Source: Aphrocallistes beatrix
Lineage: Eukaryota > Porifera > Hexactinellida > Sceptrulophora > Aphrocallistidae
Direction: 5' to 3'
Assembly: GCA_963281255.1 (NCBI GenBank)
Contig: OY725498.1
Coordinates: 3,348,001-3,412,000 of the forward strand
DNA: 64,000 nt
Position numbers and translations under genes: made by a program. The stretch's first letter is position 1, and each line of letters begins with the position of its first letter. The notes under the pieces are model-generated. The model was given only the letters and a program-made list of their open reading frames with translations, had not been told where the DNA came from and searched no databases. This document shows, in pieces, positions 1 to 9,311 of the stretch.

Positions 1-241
1 TTCAGTAGTCACTTGCTCTGTTATAAGGGACAGGGTGTAATTCGGTTGTCACTTGCTCTGTTATGAAGTGGTTGGGTGTAATTCGCTTGTCGCTTGCTCT
101 GTTACGAGGGACAGGGTGTAGTTTAGTTGTCACTTGCCCTGTTATGAGGGACAGGGTGTAGTTCAGTAGTCACTTGCTCAGTTATGAGGGACAGAGTGTA
201 ATTCATTTATCTCTTGCTCTGTTATGAGGGACAGAGTGTTG
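1..241. repeat. 40-bp minisatellite, six copies
   Basis: Six imperfect head-to-tail copies of a unit of about 40 bp are visible, each with a CACTTGCTCTGTTAT core followed by GAGGGACAGGGTGTA. The array runs off the left edge, so its true length is unknown. Copies differ by a few bases, so this is not a CRISPR array. It abuts a gypsy integrase fragment. Confidence 0.85.
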
Positions 242-390
242 TTAAAATATGTTCAATATATTAATAATACTGTCAAACATTCTGCACTTGGGCGTACTCT
301 CTTTGAGGTGCACTTTAGGCGGACCCCTGATCTATCTGTAGATTTTATACTACCTCAAGAGTTTATAAACTCACTCAACATGATGTAGAT
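242..390 (+). pseudogene. Ty3/gypsy integrase C-terminal fragment
   Basis: A plus-strand reading gives about 45 residues resembling the stretch after the integrase core of Ty3/gypsy elements (N-T-V near the start, then T-L-F-E-V-H-F-R-R-T-P and V-D-F-I-L-P). That pattern follows the catalytic Glu region in the other gypsy copies of this window (near 60,480 plus and 45,250 minus). The reading stops near position 388. The core, reverse transcriptase and LTRs are absent here. The downstream part belongs to a large inverted repeat, so it is a rearranged relic. The call rests on pattern similarity only. Confidence 0.45.
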
Positions 391-1432
391 GACGCCGTAT
401 TGATGAGTGACGAGATCATCGAATTCTCTACTCAAGCTACCGAGGCTACAGCAGTTCCTGTCCCACGATCGAGCACGCCTACCCTCCTCCTCCCACTCTC
501 TCGCATGATTCTATGTCAGCCGGATGTGGCAATTCCTTCAGCCGATGTTTCTAACCAAGTGGATAGAGACCAACAGCCTCAGCCATGTTCTTCATATGCC
601 CATAACCTGTCCACGAGTACACCGAAGTTGAAGTTCTCTCCTCGCCTCTCTCTTCTACTGACGAGCTGGATGAAGCTATCTTACACGACTTGGAGGTTAG
701 ACCGCTTATTAGGACTGATATTACATCATTTGTTAACCTAGACAATATACTCTGGTGCTCTAATCACTGTTTGTAAGGTTAAATGTTCTTCATTTCCCTT
801 CCCCACACTTCCCTCACTCACTCACTCCTTCCTCGAGTCAAGCCTGTCGTTCCTGATTACAAAACTAAACGACTTCCTATTGATTACTCCTGTAAGAGAT
901 CTTGATAGTGAATAGCTAGAATTCTGGGACTTTTAAAATCTCCTGGAGCTTTCTTGTTCGTAGACTGGAAACATTTACATAGTAGACATTAAATGAAGAA
1001 CATTTAACCTTACAAACAGTGATTAGAGCACTAGAGTATATCGTCTAGGTTAACAAATAATGTTACTTATATCATCCCTAATAAGCGGTCTAACCAAGTC
1101 GTGTAGAATTGCTTCAACTAGCTCGTCTGTAGAAGAGAGTAACTTCAACTTCGATGTACTCGTGGACAGGTTATGGCATATGAAGAACATGGCTGAGGCT
1201 GTTGGTCTCTATCCACTTGGTTAGAAACATCGGATGAAGGAATCGCCACATCCGGCTGACATAGAGTCATGCGAGAGAGTGGGAAGAGGAGGATAGGTGG
1301 GCTCGATTGCGGGACAGGAACTGCTGTAGTATCGGTAGTTTGAGTAGATAATTCGATGATCTCACCACCCATCTGTAGGGCGTCATCTACATCATATTGA
1401 GTGAGTCTATAAACTCTTGGGGTAGCATCAAA
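340..1432. repeat. Inverted repeat of gypsy-derived sequence, ~450-bp arms
   Basis: Sequence 340-795 reappears as its diverged reverse complement at 991-1432, leaving a loop at 796-990. The arms encode near-identical peptides in opposite orientation (both contain L-C-Q-P-D-V-A-I-P-S and D-R-D-Q-Q-P-Q-P-C-S-S-Y-A). The left arm continues directly from the integrase fragment, so the arms are probably the tail of a gypsy pol or its untranslated region. The loop is CT-rich and shows no gene. Confidence 0.8.
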
Positions 1433-1677
1433 TTTTGTAAACCTATTTTTACATACTAATCGATTATGGCGTCATCAAAGAATTCTAATAATGAACAGAT
1501 ATATACATACGTTAATTAAGATTCGTACTCTGCTCGGGAAATCTGAGCACGATATACATGTTGACTTGGTGCAAGTCACCCTCCCCTTCTTCTCCAGGTA
1601 TATAGGGCAGAGTCGTAAAAATAATCCCAAGCGAGCGAGTAATGTGCAGTTTAAGCTTCTCCAAATAGGCCCACATT

Positions 1678-2067
1678 CTAAACCTCCCTGCATGACAGAT
1701 CTTGTCGTGTGCTTTGCAGAGAGTCTCGTAAACATCTTCCTTGGCAACTACTAATGCGCTCTCTCTCTCTCTCTTCCTCGAAACTCCCCACCCTTCGTAT
1801 GCAGCTCGACAATATCACCAAACCGGCAGACGCTGTACTTCTCAGCTGCACGGAGGTGGATGCTTTGCCAAAATCCTCAGAAGTATCTAACAAACTTATC
1901 ATTTCTTCAATATCCCCCTGGGTTAAAGGCTGCTTAGATTTGGGGAGCTGATCTAACTCCCCATAAAATCTTCTGGTGTTGGAAATGTGATGTTGGTGAT
2001 GGCAAATACACTCGGGCAGCTCTTCAACATATATACTGCAAAAAACTACTTCATATACAATAGGCAT
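1678..2067 (-). other. Unrecognised open reading frame
   Basis: A 129-codon minus-strand frame is open here. Its middle part looks protein-like: an acidic, hydrophilic stretch with L-T-Q-G-D-I-E-E-M-I-S-L-L-D-T-S-E-D. A CT/GA microsatellite near 1,758-1,785 encodes an R-E run. No family was recognised. It lies between a gypsy-derived inverted repeat and plain AT-rich DNA, so it could be a gag-like relic, a host exon, or chance. No splice context was established. Confidence 0.2.
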
Positions 2068-2460
2068 AGTTAAATGAAACTAAAATTACTACATTCCTAC
2101 AATTACTTTATCCGTTGCCAAGTACTTACAGTTCTAAATATTTAGAATGTAGTTATGGGCATTCCAACTAACTTGACTGATAGTAATTGTTTGATTGTCA
2201 ATTCTACACTAAGTAGACTGTAGTTACGGACCAGACAAATTCATTAGCTGATTACTTATTCAGAATCACCGTAGCCTTCTGTGAATGTGAAACTACTATT
2301 TCTATCTAATAATAGATTTAAAGAGCTTATATTTGTTATATTTATTGTCATAAATTAGTAATGAGTGTAATAAATTGATTAATAACATCTAGAATTAAAT
2401 TTACAATTTCTTGTCAACCCATAATGTATTATGCTCCCATCAAATTTAGGTTAACTCAAC
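2068..2460. other. AT-rich stretch, nothing recognised
   Basis: About 390 bases of AT-rich sequence without a coding frame, terminal repeats or a recognisable family. Confidence 0.5.
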
Positions 2461-2496
2461 ACTTTGGCTCAGCCAAATGTTTGGCTGAGCCAAAGT
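2461..2496. repeat. Perfect 17-bp hairpin
   Basis: ACTTTGGCTCAGCCAAA is followed after two bases by its exact reverse complement. Shorter related words (TTTAGCCAAGA and ATCTTGGCCAA) follow to about 2,545, so this may be the core of a small foldback element. No target duplication was found. Confidence 0.7.
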
Positions 2497-2628
2497 TGCT
2501 TTTAGCCAAGATTTAGCCAAGATTCACAAATCTTGGCCAATTTACACTTTGGTCCATGACATATACTATATATAAATACAAGTATTAATCGAGTTTTAAT
2601 GGTAAGGATTGATTTATTTATTTATATA

Positions 2629-2816
2629 CAGTCGACTCCGCTTAATAGGGTCACATCGGTCAGAGGACATTTTGATCCGATAAAGCGGAGAACCCTATTA
2701 ACCGAAAATATTTTGTATTAGCTTCTATGCGTGAGAGTTATTCCGGTCCTGCCAAAAGTGGCCCTATTAAGCGGTTGATCCGATTAAACAGTGGCCCTAT
2801 TAAGCGGAGTCGACTG
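2629..2816. mobile_element. pogo-like MITE, 188 bp
   Basis: The ends are inverted repeats starting CAGTCGACTCCGCTTAATAG and the element is flanked by TA on both sides, as for Tc1/mariner/pogo elements. It has no coding capacity. Two more copies stand at 25,086-25,273 and 25,280-25,466. The superfamily is inferred from the end sequence and the TA target. Confidence 0.8.
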
Positions 2817-2831
2817 TATATATATATATAT

Positions 2832-3326
2832 CTGTAACGAATTGATTGAAGAAACTGCTAATCACAGAAAGCTGATTTTTGGCATGTGGGAGTCTATTGG
2901 CTATGGCTCCACTAAGTTCTGAGCTCAGAGCAAAATGTCGATTCATCATGGAATTATGACGTCATTGTCACATTTTTAAAAATTAAGCAATACAGTTATT
3001 CGAGCATAATTCAGCCATTATAGGAGATAGAAGGCTGAAATTTTAATTGAATCTGTATACTAACATGCCTCACATATGATGCAACTATCATCAAAAATGA
3101 TGACTCAGCACTTTGTTATGACGTCATCATTACTCATCAAAAATTTTACAAATTGATAATTTTGGTGATTTTTCGTGCGATGTCGATTATACCAGTAGGA
3201 CAGAGGTATTTATAGATGTTATCTCCTTTATAATCAACCAATGTGGCCCCAGGCGACCGAAGGGAGCCTCCGGCGGACACTTTGTGTCCGCCAGCCCCGC
3301 AGCGCAAGCAAGCGAAGCGCGCTTGT
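2832..3326 (+). repeat. ~490-bp dispersed repeat, full copy 1
   Basis: It starts CTGTAACGAATTGATTGAAG and ends in a GC-rich module ending AAGCGCGCTTGTA. The body is AT-rich and carries two TGACGTCA octamers. The final ~85 bases form three potential stem-loops: GGCGC-type arms, a GCGGACAC/GTGTCCGC arm pair, and a GCGCAGCGC to GCGAAGCGCGC arm. No poly(A) tail, coding region or flanking duplication is apparent. A second degenerate tail follows at about 3,350-3,410. Its type (SINE, Helitron-derived or other) is unresolved. Confidence 0.85.
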
Positions 3327-3699
3327 ATACATTATTCGAGTTTTAATAGTAAGGATTAGCGTGATCCCGGGGGCCAAAAGGACGCCCCTGGTACAAAGTG
3401 TCGGCCAGCTAACTTTTAATTAAAGATTTAATGAAAATGGTATGTCATGGAAAAGATCTGCAACTGCAGAATTTTTTTTCACTCAAAGCGTCAACAATTG
3501 ATAGGGTTGCATTTAGGGATTCCGAATTCACACCCTGTTTGACTATTCAAGTGTCTAATTATGTCCTTTGGTGTTGGATCGAAAATCGTACACTTTGTTG
3601 CACATCTCATAGTCTCAAAGGACCTAATCCCAGAATTTCAAACCTTAATCTCTATGGTTTTATCATATTAAAAATCACCTATTTAAAATGCAAAAAAGA

Positions 3700-3880
3700 A
3701 AACCCAGTTTGCCTCTACGTTTACCATGCAGTCGCCATCCAGACATCCAACAAATGTGCCGCGATCCAAAGTGAGTATTGTCTAGCACAGTGGGATTTAT
3801 TTGAGCAACAACTGTACGAGACTAGCGGCGCATGTGTGGAATGGATGGATGGCGACTGCGAAACATTTCCTAGCTAGAAC
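3700..3880. repeat. Foldback repeat, copy 1
   Basis: The words GCAGTCGCCATCCAGACATCC near 3,729 and GGATGGATGGCGACTGC near 3,845 form an inverted repeat around a loop of about 90 bases. The same family is at 7,234-7,412. A 148-codon frame at 3,431-3,877 runs across it, but the peptide looks like a by-product of the repeat and was not called a gene. Confidence 0.65.
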
Positions 3881-3940
3881 TAACGTATGGGACAGTAATA
3901 AATATAAATAGAAGTAAATAATCACAATGCACAAAGTTAT

Positions 3941-6030
3941 TCAGTCATCATTTCCACCATCATCATCATCACGAATAAGGGTGTTCACAAAAATATCTTG
4001 GTTACTTTTAAGCTCTTGGCTAGAAGGAGGCTTTCGAATAGCAAACTTGCGATTTGTTAATAGTATGGGATCACTGTGAGAAATCATTCGAACGAATATA
4101 TCCTTTAAATTTTCTTCAAATGAAAACTTGCGAGCAAGACGATCTCTATATCTCCGAACATATTTGTTAGAAGCCTCGAGTCCTTCTTCAGATAGGTGTT
4201 CCAATCCATGGCCTTCGTTTAATTTTGAGATGATTTCCGGTGCATGTGGTAACAACTTGTGTAATGTAGGGGAAATATTAGCCCAAGGAAATTCACGAAG
4301 TATTGACAAGTAGGTATTACTGCAAACATTTGCTAGTTCTTCTGTATTCACTCTTTTGCTGCTATTATAGATGCGTAGGATTGCTCCTAGGCATGTGTGA
4401 ATTTCAATTATGTTGGGCTTGAACTTAGATGGAATTACTGTCAAAATCAAGTAGAGGAAATCTTGCTCTTTGTCATCCTTTCTTATCAAGCATCGTCTTA
4501 CCACATTACCAGTAGTCGTAGTTCCAACTTGTGTCGAAGGGATGTCAATGATAATATTTAGATTGTCTTTAAATAAACTTGTAATGAATGTCTTAGCATC
4601 TGAGACTTTCTTAGAAGTTGGTGACCACTTAAATATTCCTGAGTGCAAATGACTAATAAGGTTTAGAAACCATCCAAAACATCGGAGATATGCATGCAAA
4701 GGCGAACTGGGAATTGTGTCTAAGTCAGATATTGGTCTGTGTGGAATGTTGAATCTTTTGTCAGAAGATAATGAGAGGAATTCCGTTAACCTCTTCAAAT
4801 AATACTTTAGCATCTGTGATTGATCGATTGATTGGGAATCAGTCTTTAACCATTTCCGGATCATGGATGTGTTTGAATGTTGCTGTACAGAACTGGCAAC
4901 ATGCTCCTCCCGAATTTTAGCCATTTTTCCATCCAATTGTGAACGCTGAATTTCAACTTCACAAAAGCCGTTAGTTAGTTCTAATCCATTTTCTGTAATC
5001 TGTGTAGACTCCTTATTGATTAGTGTATCCATGAGATATCGAATATTGTTTTCGTTCTCCTGTAGAGCTAGTATCGCAACGGGTCTGATTGAGAAAGGAG
5101 AATTAGGCAGTAGGTTTTTCCAAATCAGTTTGTTCTCGATGTCGGATATAGAAATGACCTTAAACGCAAATAAAATAAAACTTTTCGTTGAAATATCGGG
5201 GTGAGTGGCTTGCTGATAAACTTGGTGTCAGCCAGAACTTCAGATTGCTGGCAATTTCATTGCCAGAAGCAGTCAATATTCTGTTTACTGTGTGAGTCAA
5301 AAGCTTGCTGTAAGATACAGCAATGCCTACTTGATGTTCTCGATCGACTGAAAATATGTCATTTGTCAAGCAAATTTGAGATAGATGTGTAGCTAATCGA
5401 TTAAATCCTGGAATATGGACATTTGCATCTGAAAGTAATAAACGTCTTAAATCGATGTATTTCTTCTTTCCAATTTCTAACAAATCCATCAAGAACGCAG
5501 CTTTATCACAGGTTAATTCATTGCAGACTGGACCGAAGCTTCCCTTAGCAATGATTTCTTTGCAAAACTTGGCACTATCGAAGTCGTATTCACCCTGTGA
5601 ACATAGCATCATCAGGTAACAGGATACTTCTTTACTGGAAACATTTTTTCGTTCAGCAACAATCTCAAGATGTGTTAGTAGAGAGGACAATCGGTTACGT
5701 AAACCTTTAGTTGATAATTCATTCAGAGGCTTACGGGTGGGTCTACTAAAATCTTCTTCGAAAACAGCAGTAGATTGGCTAGAGGAAACACTACCAATTA
5801 CCATGTCTTCATCTGAGTATTGAGAACCCGTACTCAATCTCGGATATTTAGAAGGTGGGGTGTAAAAGGGTATTACATTCCAAGTTGATACGTCGGCTCG
5901 CTTCAGGTATTCTCTCCTTTCTTCTCTAAGGCTTGAAAATTTTCTCCGAACTGAATCATGCGCAGTTTCTTCCAAACTATTGAGGACAATAAACTCAGAT
6001 GCGATCGAAGATATCGTTTTGTTCTTCTGT
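3941..6030 (-). pseudogene. Transib/RAG1-like transposase, decayed
   Basis: Two minus-strand frames (5,975-5,160 and 5,160-3,941) join by one frameshift near 5,200; the second is open upstream into the first. The C-terminal ~200 residues follow the layout I know from RAG1 and Transib: a G-N-x-x-R-R motif, then H-K-L-L-P-H-A-P-E-I-I, then S-E-E-G-L-E-A-S-N-K followed by R-R-Y-R. The Glu in that last block aligns with the third catalytic acid (RAG1 Glu962). An L-D-G-K-M block may hold the second catalytic Asp (RAG1 Asp708). A candidate for the first Asp and the CxxC zinc pair were not found. The N-terminal frame has A-A-F-L-M-D-L-L and an arginine-rich start. Total length of about 640-660 residues is short for the family, fitting an internal loss. 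The reading begins in-frame upstream of 5,975, near an acceptor-like AG at about 6,030. Family assignment is from recalled similarity. Confidence 0.6.
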
Positions 6031-6690
6031 GCAGTGAAAAAATATGTATGCTTCTTCGTTATTCATGATGAAAAATAGAGCGAGCTAATAATCAACCACA
6101 ATAATTATTTATGATTGCCATGGAATAAAATTAGGTAATTATAAACGAACTGACATTTTAAAATCGCAAAAAAAATATCGTTGACACTTCCTGACACCGT
6201 AGTTTAAAATTTATTTTGTAGAGGATAAAAAATGCTATTAGAAGAATGTAATGGAACGTTTCGCAAGTGAAGGAAAAAAAAGTCCTATAACTTTTAATGA
6301 AGCGGTGTATCTTTTTATAGCAGTTGACAAACATACTGGTTTAAAATTAGAATAATAAATTCCATTTGATCAAAGGAGTAACGATTGATACTTTTTATTA
6401 TTCACCAACAAAAGAACTTTCGATTGATATACTATAAATAGCGGATATTTGATATATTAGAAAACTAAAATATTAGAAATTACATCATGGCTGAAAATTG
6501 AAAACAAAATTCTATTTTTGGAATGTCTATTACAATCTCTTTTGAATAGACGTAGGAACAAAATAAAATCATTATTGTGGGAATGCTAATTACTTTCCGA
6601 GGTTTGTGAGGGTGCTGAATTCAAATATCAACATTATTAAGCAATCCAAGGTTATGATTTTGATCCTATTTCCACATAATGTGCCACTGT
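6031..6690. other. AT-rich stretch upstream of the Transib-like relic
   Basis: No coding frame, terminal repeats or promoter could be supported. It may hold the missing terminus of the Transib-like element, but no inverted repeat pairing with the other side was found. Confidence 0.4.
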
Positions 6691-6691
6691 G

Positions 6692-6765
6692 CCATGGGCT
6701 CTTAAATACACGGTCATGTATGTCACCGAGAAGGCAAGAAAAATAGAAGACCAGTTTTAACACAG
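6692..6765. repeat. Stray terminus of the P-type element family at 47.3-50.7 kb
   Basis: CATGGGCTCTTAAATACACG followed by GTCATGTATGTCACCGAGAA matches, with changes, the ends of the P-type element at 47,313-50,717, including the block TATGTCACCGAGAAGGC. No partner end was seen, so it is a solo or truncated end. Confidence 0.65.
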
Positions 6766-7233
6766 ATACAAGTTTAATTAGTCGATAAATCAAAAACTCT
6801 ATAAGATAGACCTTTGAAATGCATTATACCATATACAAACATCAGATCAGGGTACGCAATTCAGCTGCCAAAAGTTTGATATGTCATCATGTGATTGTGC
6901 AAAACTCTTTTAGAGTGAAGAATGAGGTTATTCAAGCTTATTTTAAACATTGTTATCTGCATTTCTAATGCTTCATTTTATGAGTGGACAACAACGGGAA
7001 GGTCTTAATCCAAAAAGAACGGGAAATCTTAATTGGAATGTCTATGCATTTTTCTTTTGAAGTTTTAAGCCATAACTCAAAAGGTATAGATCATTAACAC
7101 TAAGAACCAATACCATTCAATCAAAGAGAAAACCTGCAACTGTGTTTTAGGTGTTTAAATAATTCACTCAGTATTCTCAGAATTTCAGACTTTAATCTCT
7201 TTTGGTTTGCCAATGAGGAAAACTCAGAGAGAA

Positions 7234-7412
7234 AAAAACATACAGATATCCAGTTTGCTTCCACCTTTAACAAGCAGTCGCCAGCCAGAGATCCCACAAA
7301 AGCACAGTAAGACTTATAACTGAGCCAGACTATATTCACTTGGTATCCGGGGCTTTTGTGGGATCTCTGGCTGGCGACCGCTTGATAAATGTGGAGGCAA
7401 ACAGGGGTATAT
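7234..7412. repeat. Foldback repeat, copy 2
   Basis: Arms at about 7,251-7,312 and 7,349-7,411 are reverse complements (GCCAGCCAGAGATCCCACAA against TTGTGGGATCTCTGGCTGGC) around a loop of about 36 bases. The left arm shares words with copy 1 at 3.7 kb. No transposase or target duplication was identified. Confidence 0.75.
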
Positions 7413-7505
7413 TTATGATATTTTTTGTACAAAATAGAATAATTGATGAGTCATTATCTCATGAATATGATCATATTTATATAGGAAGGTGTTAAAATGC
7501 TTATA

Positions 7506-7582
7506 TAACTAACATTTCGTCCCAAGTAAAGATAATATCTTTTTCTTTTCGTTTTAAAGTTAAGCTAATTTTAACAGCAGCT
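7506..7582 (-). other. Possible FN3 half-exon
   Basis: After an acceptor-like AG, a minus-strand frame reads V-A-A-V-K-I-S then D-I-I-F-T-W-D-E, the spacing of the A-B-C strand start of an FN3 domain. A stop follows 5 codons after the Trp-Asp-Glu, and the candidate donor is weak. It lies downstream of the FN3 exon at 8.6 kb on the same strand. This is a suggestion only. Confidence 0.25.
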
Positions 7583-7699
7583 ACTCGAGGTGTGAGAACT
7601 ATGAAATTTTTGAAGAAACCTAATTGGGCAATATAGAAAGCATAATTATGCAAATTCAGCATTAAATTATTTTGACAAGTCATCGTCACCTGACCATAT

Positions 7700-8110
7700 C
7701 AGGGTTGGCAGGTTTTGTCCACTTGGACAAAACCTAGTGGTTTTAACCAGGTTAAAACCGTCCTGTCCAAAACATCTTGGGTGGACAAAACTGGACAAAA
7801 CCTCAAAATTTAATTTAATTCATAAATTCACAGTTATATCGAAGTTTTGTCCAAGTTTTGTCCAAGTGTTGTTCGTGGCTTCCATGATAAATCGAATACA
7901 AAATATAGTTATAGTAATAAACAGGAGTTAGCAAGAAAATCCATTCATTGTCCTCACTCTATTTCCATCTTAAACTGTTTCGTACCCACTGCAATGATTT
8001 ACAGTTTCCATTAGGTTTTGTCCAGTTTTATCCGGTTTTAACCGGTTAAAACCAGGTTTTGTCCACTGCCCTGTCCAAAACCTGTTTTGGACGGACAAAA
8101 CCCAACCCTG
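7700..8110. mobile_element. hAT-like MITE, 411 bp
   Basis: The ends are inverted: CAGGGTTGGCAGGTTTTGTC at the left, matched by GGACAAAACCCAACCCTG at the right. Internal copies of GGTTTTAACC and TTTTGTCCA also pair. There is no coding capacity. The flanks (GACCATAT and GTCACCAT) do not give a clean 8-bp duplication, so the hAT call rests on the CAGGGTTG end. Confidence 0.75.
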
Positions 8111-8569
8111 GTCACCATATACATATAATCATCAAAAGGTGTCAAGATTAATAATGAATACTTATTTGTTGAAATTGTTCTTCCATCACTTTTCATTGTG
8201 AAGCAGTTTAGTTTTTAAAATCTGTATCGCTTTATCTTTGAATAATCCTATAATTTTGATCAGTAATATTTTCTACAATATAATTATTCCTCTCTGAGTT
8301 AATATATAGTCGAAACTCGTTGTTATTGGTTGTGAACTCGTATAAATGGAATAAATATCTCAATGATAAGCCTTTAATTAGATGTTGGCCATTATACGTA
8401 GTTTAGTTGTCAAACTAAAACGAATCCTAGCGTATTAATATATAAGATGTGTATGTTTAACCTAAAAATATCAAAATAAGTAGTAATTCCGTATTCATAA
8501 GTTAATAGTGTGTTTAAGGAAAATATACATAAAAGGAATAGAAAGAAGTGCTTCAAAACAATTACTTAC
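8111..8569. other. Probable intron sequence beside FN3 exon
   Basis: AT-rich. On the minus strand a short frame at about 8,125-8,215 reads L-L-I-L-T-P-F-D-D-Y-M-Y-M-V, like strands E-F of an FN3 domain, and could be the second half of the exon at 8,570-8,679. No acceptor in the right phase was found, so it is not called. Confidence 0.3.
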
Positions 8570-8679
8570 AATATAATTTTCAATGATACCACCCAAAACC
8601 ATGGGCGGGCTCCAAGTCAAGATCAAACTGTCATAATTTTCTAAAAATCCAAATTTAACACTCTCAGGAATATTAGGAA
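8570..8679 (-). CDS. FN3-domain exon, N-terminal half
   Basis: A 110-bp minus-strand exon bounded by an acceptor (CCCTAATGTAG) and a strong donor (GTAAGT). It enters in phase 1 and leaves in phase 0. It encodes about 36 residues with P-N-I-P-E-S-V, then L-I-L-T-W-S-P-P and I-I-E-N-Y-I, the A, B and C strands of a fibronectin type III domain. FN3 domains are extracellular adhesion or receptor modules in animals. The domain must be completed by a further exon at lower coordinates, not firmly found. Strand and entry phase agree with exons at 18,700 and 43,663, so all may belong to one gene; this is an inference. Confidence 0.6.
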
Positions 8680-8848
8680 CTACATTAGGGAATAAGATTA
8701 AGTAATAAGAAAAAGAAGACACAAACGCTACAGAAGTCAAAAACTTTTCAAAATAATATAAATAATGTCAAGAAATAAAAACATGTTAAGGCTACCGCCC
8801 ACGAAAAACTTTGCCTGACGTAAAAACAGCAAATTTTTTAAATGTTAA
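8680..8848. other. Intron-like sequence
   Basis: AT-rich sequence between the FN3 exon and the P-type element; no separate feature seen. Confidence 0.4.
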
Positions 8849-9092
8849 TACCATTCATAGCCTACTACATACAGGCCATTTCACTACTTTAGACCAGGGA
8901 TAAGATAAAGTCGAGTTTTTAATACAATGAAATTTATCACGATATCATTTTGATATATTTAATATCGTGTAATTATACATCCTCTACCCCACAATAATGA
9001 TATTACTGACTGCTGGCATAATTTAGTTGACGGACAAGGAATACTACATAAATATATAGGTGTATATATATATATACATACGTACTTGTATA

Positions 9093-9311
9093 TTAATTAG
9101 AGGTAAGTTTAAGTATCTTCCTTTGAGTATCTTTGGGACAAGAGGTAGTAGAAGTAATATTCTTGGCCTTGTTGTTGAGTAAACAGTTACTTGAAGTCAT
9201 TAAAATACAACGTAGCATTTCTTTTCCGTCAATACAGCAATCAGTACACTCAAAAGCCCAATCCTCACATTCTTCATCCTCAATTTTTAGAATAACCAAC
9301 TGAGGCTCATC
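9093..9311 (-). pseudogene. P-type transposase C-terminus
   Basis: The last 72 codons of a minus-strand frame match in layout the C-terminus of the P transposase at 55,000-55,288: a C-x2-C pair, then an S-x-N-C-L-L-x-N-K motif and a Lys/Arg-rich tail. In the P family this tail follows the nuclease core. Here everything upstream is replaced, in frame, by gypsy reverse transcriptase, giving a chimeric reading of 235 codons. The gypsy insertion or a later deletion removed the rest of the gene. Confidence 0.55.

Noticed and set aside
1-241. Regular repeats as a CRISPR array
   Set aside because: The 40-bp units are contiguous and diverged, without unique spacers, and the window is clearly eukaryotic.
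3431-3877. 148-codon open frame as a gene
   Set aside because: Its second half is a foldback repeat found again at 7.2-7.4 kb, and the peptide shows no family features.
3786-6691. CACAGTG at 3,786 and CACTGTG at 6,685 as the RSS-like ends of the Transib-like element
   Set aside because: The first lies in the loop of a separate foldback repeat, similarity beyond 8 bp is absent, and the flanks (TCTAG and CCATG) do not give a 5-bp duplication.
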